Shown here: one piece after another, positions 59,183 to 64,000 of the stretch
How positions within the stretch are numbered: position 1 is the stretch's first letter
How the letters are laid out: each line of letters opens with the position of its first letter
Assembly (NCBI GenBank): GCA_965198875.1
Contig: CBDAPU010000001.1
Span: forward strand, 1,922,001-1,986,000
Direction of reading: 5' to 3'
DNA length: 64,000 nt
Origin: CBDAPU01 sp965198875
GTDB taxonomy: Bacteria; Pseudomonadota; Gammaproteobacteria; Eutrophobiales; Eutrophobiaceae
Notes under the pieces: generated by a model
Seen by the model: the letters and a program-made list of their open reading frames with translations, nothing else
Database searches by the model: none
Told to the model about the DNA's origin: nothing
Position numbers and translations under genes: made by a program

Positions 59183-60505
59183 ATGAACAACAACTGGAAA
59201 AACGCCTTGCTGGTTTACGGCAAACCGCAAGCGCTGGCCATGTCTTTCCTGGGGTTCTCGGCGGGGTTGCCTTTCCTGCTGGTTTTCTCAACCCTATCAG
59301 CCTGGCTGAGAGATGCGGGCCTGGCCTTATCGACCATCGGTTTTTTTAGCTGGATCGGGATCACCTACTCAATCAAGGTGTTCTGGGCGCCCGTGGTGGA
59401 CAGGACGCCGCTGTATCTCATCACGGCAAAAATGGGCAAAAGACGCGCATGGATGTTGTTGGCGCAGGTATTAGTCGCAACAGGTCTTGCTGGCATGGCG
59501 TTCAGCGATCCCCATTCCCAGCTACAACACATCGCGCTGTTCGCCCTGCTCGTTGCGTTTGCCTCGGCAACACAGGATATCACTATCGACGCCTACAGAA
59601 TTGAGGCGGCGGATAAGTTGTTGCAAGGCGCTATGGCGGCGAGTTATGTATTCGGCTACCGGCTTGCCTTGCTGGTTGCCGGCGCCGGCGCTTTCTATCT
59701 TGCCGCCGCCTGGGGCTGGCAGTTCGCCTATATCGCCATGGCCTGCCTAATGGGGGTAGGGGTGGTCACGACTTTGCTCATTGATGAGCCGCTCCATCAC
59801 ACCCGGGAGGCGACAGAGAACCTGGAGAGCGAGCTGGAGAGAAAAGCGGGGGTAGTGAAAAAGGATACGGCGCTGAGAAAAGCAGGCGCCTGGTTCGTGA
59901 GTGCGGTTATCAGCCCCTTTGTTGAGTTCTTTAAGAGAAATGGTTTGTTGGCCTTCGTTATTTTGTCGCTTATCGGCACCTTCAGGATGAGTGATATCAC
60001 AATGGGGGTGATGGCCAATCCTTTTTATCTGGACCTGGGGTTTAGCAAGACGGACATTGCCAATGTGTCGAAAATCTATGGCTTTTTTATGACCATCCTG
60101 GGGGCGGCGTTGGGCGGTGTGGTTGTGCTACGCTACGGGCTATACAAGCCTTTGCTACTAGCGGCGATCCTGGTGCCCGTCACCAACCTGTTTTTTATAT
60201 GGCTGGCGATGAGCGATGCGGGGCTCGGCAGTTTGGCGCTCGTCATCAGCATGGATAATTTAAGCGGCGGGTTTGCAGGCTCCGTATTTATCGCTTACCT
60301 GTCCAGCCTTACCAATACCGCCTACACGGCAACCCAATATGCCTTGTTCTCATCCCTGATGACGCTGCCGGCAAAAACGATAGGCGGCCTCTCCGGGATC
60401 ATGGTGGAGTCGGTCGGCTATGCCTGTTTCTTTCTTTATGCCGGGGCCCTGGGGCTCCCCGCCATCTTGATCATCATCTATCTGATGAGAAGGGTAGAGG
60501 TGTGA
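59183..60505 (+). CDS. AmpG-like MFS permease (PAT family)
   Basis: About 440 residues from the ATG at 59183; the 73 upstream in-frame residues are not membrane-like and lack homology. AmpG/acetyl-CoA-transporter features are FLGFSAGLPFLLVFSTLSAWLRDAG, IKVFWAPVVDRTPL and ASATQDITIDAYRIE. The likely substrate is anhydro-muropeptide recovered from peptidoglycan turnover across the inner membrane. No ampD or ampC is adjacent. Confidence 0.85.
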   Translation: MNNNWKNALLVYGKPQALAMSFLGFSAGLPFLLVFSTLSAWLRDAGLALSTIGFFSWIGITYSIKVFWAPVVDRTPLYLITAKMGKRRAWMLLAQVLVATGLAGMAFSDPHSQLQHIALFALLVAFASATQDITIDAYRIEAADKLLQGAMAASYVFGYRLALLVAGAGAFYLAAAWGWQFAYIAMACLMGVGVVTTLLIDEPLHHTREATENLESELERKAGVVKKDTALRKAGAWFVSAVISPFVEFFKRNGLLAFVILSLIGTFRMSDITMGVMANPFYLDLGFSKTDIANVSKIYGFFMTILGAALGGVVVLRYGLYKPLLLAAILVPVTNLFFIWLAMSDAGLGSLALVISMDNLSGGFAGSVFIAYLSSLTNTAYTATQYALFSSLMTLPAKTIGGLSGIMVESVGYACFFLYAGALGLPAILIIIYLMRRVEV

Positions 60506-60687
60506 GTAACCTCATTGCCTGCCCGACAGGGTTTTAAGACAGGCGCCGGTGAAGGTGGTATGTGATCCGCCGGCGATGGATTTTTGTCGGTATCTTGCGC
60601 TGAAGATCATGCCACGGCGGGCGGGGCAATCTCTGTTGCTCGCGTGGGACTTTAAGAGATATAGGGGCGGGGTAGGCGACTATTTTT

Positions 60688-61350
60688 CTATGCCTTCGCC
60701 GGCCATATTTTCACATCCTCCATCGCCAGATAGCGTTCATAGACGGGGCGATAAGTGCGGATGATGGTCTCTTTTTCAGGGTGCGCCTGCACATTGCTTG
60801 CCCTCGGCCGGTAAGGGAGCAGTGTTAATTCAAAGCCCAGATAGCGGCTGATCTCATCCAGGCTCTTCCGCTCATAGAGGCTTTCATAGCGGATGCTGGC
60901 GAAGGCAAAGCGTTGCGGGCGATACCACTGCCTGAAGTGCTCCCCTATCAGCAGGGTATCCTTTGAGAAGATGTCGTCATGTTCATCGGCATGGGGAGAC
61001 TGGCAATTCACATAGTGGTTGAGCCCGGTAAATTTTCTGGCCGAGGAGAGGATGCAGTCATAGGGATTGGAAAATAGCCACAGCACCTTGACGTGCTCGG
61101 GCAGTTTCTCCATCGCCGGAAAACTATGGGTCTTGTAGAGGCAGCCCCGCAAATAATGCTTTGTCTTGTGCTCATTTAAGAACATGACGCCACTGGCGTT
61201 TGTATGCCTGCTATCCATACGTAGCCCGTGGTTTGCACCCAGGGAGCGCATCATCAACATCGTGCCGGAGCGGCCGATCCCGGCCACCACAACAGCCGGT
61301 TTCTTTCGATTGCGGGGATTGGCTTTCACGTACAGGTATTTCAGCCACAT
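60688..61350 (-). CDS. Sulfotransferase-domain protein, start region disrupted by a 12-C tract
   Basis: 220 residues in the visible frame. The 5'-phosphosulfate loop is VVAGIGRSGTMLMMRSLGA, and the 3'-phosphate site is VLWLFSNPYDCILSSARKF. It is small for the family but both PAPS motifs are intact. The ATG at 61350 has no ribosome site. A better ATG at 61394, with AGGA upstream, is followed by ACCCC... and would read into this frame if the tract at 61367-61378 had 13 (or 10) bases instead of 12. As sequenced, that longer form is out of frame. The product may sulfate a surface glycan or lipid. Phase variation or a sequencing error are the two explanations. Confidence 0.75.
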   Translation of the reverse strand: MWLKYLYVKANPRNRKKPAVVVAGIGRSGTMLMMRSLGANHGLRMDSRHTNASGVMFLNEHKTKHYLRGCLYKTHSFPAMEKLPEHVKVLWLFSNPYDCILSSARKFTGLNHYVNCQSPHADEHDDIFSKDTLLIGEHFRQWYRPQRFAFASIRYESLYERKSLDEISRYLGFELTLLPYRPRASNVQAHPEKETIIRTYRPVYERYLAMEDVKIWPAKA

Positions 61351-61366
61351 CCTGGCGGCCCTGATT

Positions 61367-61378
61367 GGGGGGGGGGGG
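61367..61378 (+). repeat. Homopolymeric tract of 12 G (12 C on the coding strand) at the sulfotransferase start
   Basis: Twelve consecutive G on the plus strand lie between the upstream ATG (61394) and the internal ATG (61350) of the leftward sulfotransferase gene. Twelve bases put the upstream start out of frame; thirteen would restore it. Confidence 0.85.
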
Positions 61379-61585
61379 TGACTTTATTTTTCATCTCATC
61401 CTAAGGTTATATTCTCTCAAGCCTGATACGGGCCAAGATGGGTTTTGTTTTAATGTGATGTTTGCTCGCCTCCTATCTTCAATTACCTGATAAGTCATTG
61501 AACCTGGCTGTGATCCCTGCGCCAGAGAGGCATCATCAATCAGCGTTGCCTGCTCCATACATGGGCGCTTGCAGAGGCGGGTGGT

Positions 61586-63490
61586 TCAAGGTAACGTCTT
61601 TAGCGCCTGACCCACTTCTCGTACTACCCTGATCCCGATATGATCATAGGTTTGATCAGACTTGAGTCTATCTCTCTTAGCGTGTCTGATCGAATCCTCA
61701 GGGCTGAGGAAAGAACCGCCCCTGGCGATGCGAAATACGCAATCACCACCAGCCCATACCCTGCCGTCAGCCGGTGCGCCGTTGTAGTTGGGATGCCAGC
61801 AATCTTCTACCCACTCAGCAACATTGCCTGCGGTGTCGTAGACGCCGAATTTATTGGGCGCAAAACTGCCCACTGCCGTCGGCTTTTGGGTATTGAATCT
61901 GGATGCACAGCCTAACTGGCAATGGGCGCGGTTTGGCTCCATCTTAAAGCCCCACCAGTGCGGCGATCTTTTGCCTGTGCCGGCGGCGTACTCCCACTCC
62001 GCTTCACTGGGTAGACGGTAGCTAACCCCGGTTTCTTCCGAGAGCCATTGGGCGTAATGATAAGCGTCATCCCAGCGCACAAAGAACACCGGGTGAGTGT
62101 CTCGGTCCAAGGAAAGGGAGTCGGGACGATCAACACCCCTCGCCCTTGCGTATTTATCGTATTCAGCGAAGGTGATCTCTTTCACGCTGATCGCAAACTG
62201 CGTCACTTTCACGTTGTGTCTTGGACGCTCTTCCGCATACCGTGAAGCACCCGAGCTACCCATGGCAAACTCACCGGCCGGGATCCAGATCATATCCGGC
62301 CCTTTGCCGCCGTCTTTTAGCTTGTCGTTGAAGACGCCGTCAGTCCGGGTCGTCACAACAGCCGGTTTCGGTGTTGTTTGCGCGCTATCGACAGGCGCCG
62401 TCTCTGTGGTTGTTTGCGTTGATGTTTCCGTGGTTGTCTCGCTGATAGCCTCTGCTACTTCGGGTTCCTCGTCATCCACGAACACCTCATCGGTTGCAAC
62501 ATCCTCAGTAGATAGATCGCTACTAACAGGTATTGGCAGTTTGCCATCCATCATCATGAACACGGCGACCCCGATCCCGAGAAGAAGCGCCGCTGTGATG
62601 CTCATAAACAAACCGGCCCTGCTCTTTTTTCGGGGCGCCTGCACGGGCGATCTGGCCGGTATATTGATTTGAGTGCGTTCCTGCAGTTTTAGCGATATAT
62701 CGGCGGCGGTGGTCTCCGTTACGGCCTCCTGTTTTTCCGTCACATCCACGACGACTGCGGTGGTGTTATCCTGTTTGGGCATACCCACTTCCTTAACGGC
62801 GTCGAGCAACGCCTCGGCGTATTCCTTTGGGGAGTCTGACCATTCAGAATACTGGATAATTTTTCCGCTACCGAGCGTGTCCATACCATCACTGCAAAGC
62901 AATATCCGATCACCGGCTTGCAGTAGCAGGGGTCTCTCCGGCACATCTATCTCATCGATCTTATCGCCCATGATCGCACTCATGAGCATGTTTCTGGCAA
63001 GACCGGGATCCGGCGTAACAGGGGTGCCCGCCGCCTCCATTCGGGCAAGGAAACCACCATAGCTGTGATCTGCATTCTTTTTGCTTAGTTCTTTATTACG
63101 CAACAAATACAGGTGACTGTCACCCACACTCGCCCACCATAATTTTCTGCCTTCCAGTATGGCGGCCACCATCGTACAACCCATGCCGGAAAGAGCCGGT
63201 GTTTCAGCCGTTGTTTTTTTAATGGCGTCATTGGCCTTGATGACGCACTCCCTGAGGATCTTCGCCGGGTTATCGGTGGGGTAGTTGGCGGACACATGGG
63301 TGTTAAAACCCTGCACCGCCATATTGCTGGCGACATTGCCGGCAGCGTGACCGCCCATGCCGTCCGCAACGATAATCAGGGCGCCTGGGTCGCCGTTAGC
63401 GTCGGTCATGTGTGTGATCAGAAAGGCGTCTTCCTGATAGTCTCTTGCCCCATCTATTTGAGCGCCGGCCAAATTGAATTGTAGCCTCAT
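61586..63490 (-). CDS. PP2C-type protein phosphatase fused through a membrane helix to a SUMF1/FGE-like domain
   Basis: About 634 residues from the ATG at 63490, which has AGGAG ten bases upstream; the frame is open to 63538. Residues 1-245 are a PP2C phosphatase with the metal-site motifs DGARDYQEDAF, VADGMGGHAAG, CSDGMDTL and QDNTTAVVV. A basic stretch and one transmembrane helix follow (about 298-318), then a Thr/Glu-rich linker and a formylglycine-generating-enzyme-like domain (about 395-625: MIWIPAGEFAMGSS, YRLPSEAEWEYAAG, ARGGSF). The catalytic Cys pattern of true FGE is not seen after RGGSF, so a binding or other role is likely. Predicted topology: phosphatase inside, SUMF1 domain outside. 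Confidence 0.85.
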   Translation of the reverse strand: MRLQFNLAGAQIDGARDYQEDAFLITHMTDANGDPGALIIVADGMGGHAAGNVASNMAVQGFNTHVSANYPTDNPAKILRECVIKANDAIKKTTAETPALSGMGCTMVAAILEGRKLWWASVGDSHLYLLRNKELSKKNADHSYGGFLARMEAAGTPVTPDPGLARNMLMSAIMGDKIDEIDVPERPLLLQAGDRILLCSDGMDTLGSGKIIQYSEWSDSPKEYAEALLDAVKEVGMPKQDNTTAVVVDVTEKQEAVTETTAADISLKLQERTQINIPARSPVQAPRKKSRAGLFMSITAALLLGIGVAVFMMMDGKLPIPVSSDLSTEDVATDEVFVDDEEPEVAEAISETTTETSTQTTTETAPVDSAQTTPKPAVVTTRTDGVFNDKLKDGGKGPDMIWIPAGEFAMGSSGASRYAEERPRHNVKVTQFAISVKEITFAEYDKYARARGVDRPDSLSLDRDTHPVFFVRWDDAYHYAQWLSEETGVSYRLPSEAEWEYAAGTGKRSPHWWGFKMEPNRAHCQLGCASRFNTQKPTAVGSFAPNKFGVYDTAGNVAEWVEDCWHPNYNGAPADGRVWAGGDCVFRIARGGSFLSPEDSIRHAKRDRLKSDQTYDHIGIRVVREVGQALKTLP

Positions 63491-63538
63491 GTCCTCTCCT
63501 GAAAAGTTAGGTGGCGGAGCGGGTTTTCCCTGAAGCAC

Positions 63539-64000
63539 TGTAGCAGGATTTCAGCACTGTTGGAATGGCGATGGTTGAGACCCCGGGTTTTCCCAGTGTG
63601 GGTGGGATGCGGGTTTTGCCAGCCCCTTGAACCTGCCCCTTTGCCATGCCCTTACAATGCCGCCCATGGGGATGTCGCCTCGTGCAAGTTCATCCCCGGC
63701 ATGGGCAAGGACAGAGTATCGAGATGTTTGAATGGCGATGATGAGAGAAATGCGTGATTAAAACATGCTGTTGTACCGGCGCTCACGCTGTTAAGGCCTG
63801 GCCCGTCGGACGACCGATCAGAGCCTCCTCGGTTTCGGTCAAACTATGCCAGATAAATACGGCATGCAGATAGCGCCTTTTCAGTTGCGTCCCTAGTCTT
63901 CATGTCCCTCATCTGCGGTCATTGCCCGTTCATCTCAACATCACAATTCCAGCCTGATCGGCGGCTTCCCTTTGCCCAGCGGCCACATATCTGCGGCTGC
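63539..64000. other. Right end of the window; no gene recognised
   Basis: About 460 bases with no reading frame showing protein-like composition or a ribosome site. A gene crossing the right edge on either strand cannot be excluded. Confidence 0.4.

Noticed and set aside
61586..63490. Assignment as a sulfatase-activating formylglycine-generating enzyme
   Set aside because: The expected catalytic cysteine pattern after the RGGSF motif is not seen and no sulfatase gene is in the window.

Overview
This window comes from a Gram-negative, gammaproteobacterium-like chromosome. Outer-membrane proteins (a TonB-dependent receptor and a porin), an AmpG-like transporter, TilS, a DUF1244 protein and Aap-type amino-acid transport all point that way. 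No phage or insertion sequence was recognised. The most telling content is a 30-52 kb block of cofactor and redox genes. It holds PQQ biosynthesis (pqqB, pqqC, pqqD, pqqE), molybdenum/tungsten cofactor genes (moaA, moaC, moaD, moaE, mobA, a mobB-moeA fusion, fdhD), a tungsten-type aldehyde:ferredoxin oxidoreductase operon, and four genes of the type found in bacterial tetrahydromethanopterin clusters. Together these suggest an organism able to oxidise alcohols, aldehydes or one-carbon compounds, although no quinoprotein or formate dehydrogenase lies inside the window.

Layout. 1-8 kb: the 3' end of tilS; a leftward operon of an ExbB/TolQ-like channel, an ExbD-like protein, a small membrane protein and a VWA-FHA protein, behind an L,D-transpeptidase; then an NtrB/NtrC-type two-component pair. 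8-26 kb: a catabolic region with aapJQM plus an aminotransferase, a MarR regulator, a ThDP enzyme, aapP, a TonB-dependent receptor, two tandem Uma2 genes, and an enolase-superfamily / FAD oxidoreductase / nitrilase trio. Four copies of an inverted repeat (TAGTTTA-N4-TAAACTA type) sit at the promoters of these genes and suggest one MarR-controlled regulon. 26-30 kb: an exported methyltransferase, a group II PLP decarboxylase, a small protein and tRNA-Thr. 30-35 kb: a receiver-Ser/Thr kinase, a MoxY/MoxX-like two-component system, and a beta-propeller and binding protein of the PQQ-alcohol-dehydrogenase-associated type. 35-40 kb: the AOR operon. 40-44 kb: a porin, a SHOCT protein, a proline iminopeptidase and folP. 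44-52 kb: pqqEDC, the H4MPT-type operon, and moaC/moaDE-pqqB. 52-57 kb: moaA-fdhD-mobA-mobB/moeA. 57-64 kb: two MFS transporters, a sulfotransferase and a PP2C/SUMF1-domain protein.

The genes plausibly work together as follows. Amino acids or related N-compounds imported through the receptor and Aap system are transaminated and decarboxylated to aldehydes. AOR, which needs the pyranopterin made by the moa/mob/moe genes, could oxidise aldehydes. PQQ and H4MPT would serve alcohol and formaldehyde oxidation by enzymes encoded elsewhere. This chain is inference.

The most striking sequence-level signals are two long homopolymeric G tracts: 13 G inside the TonB receptor gene and 12 G at the start of the sulfotransferase gene. 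In the second case a one-base change would switch a better upstream start codon into frame. Both look like phase-variation (contingency) loci affecting surface functions.
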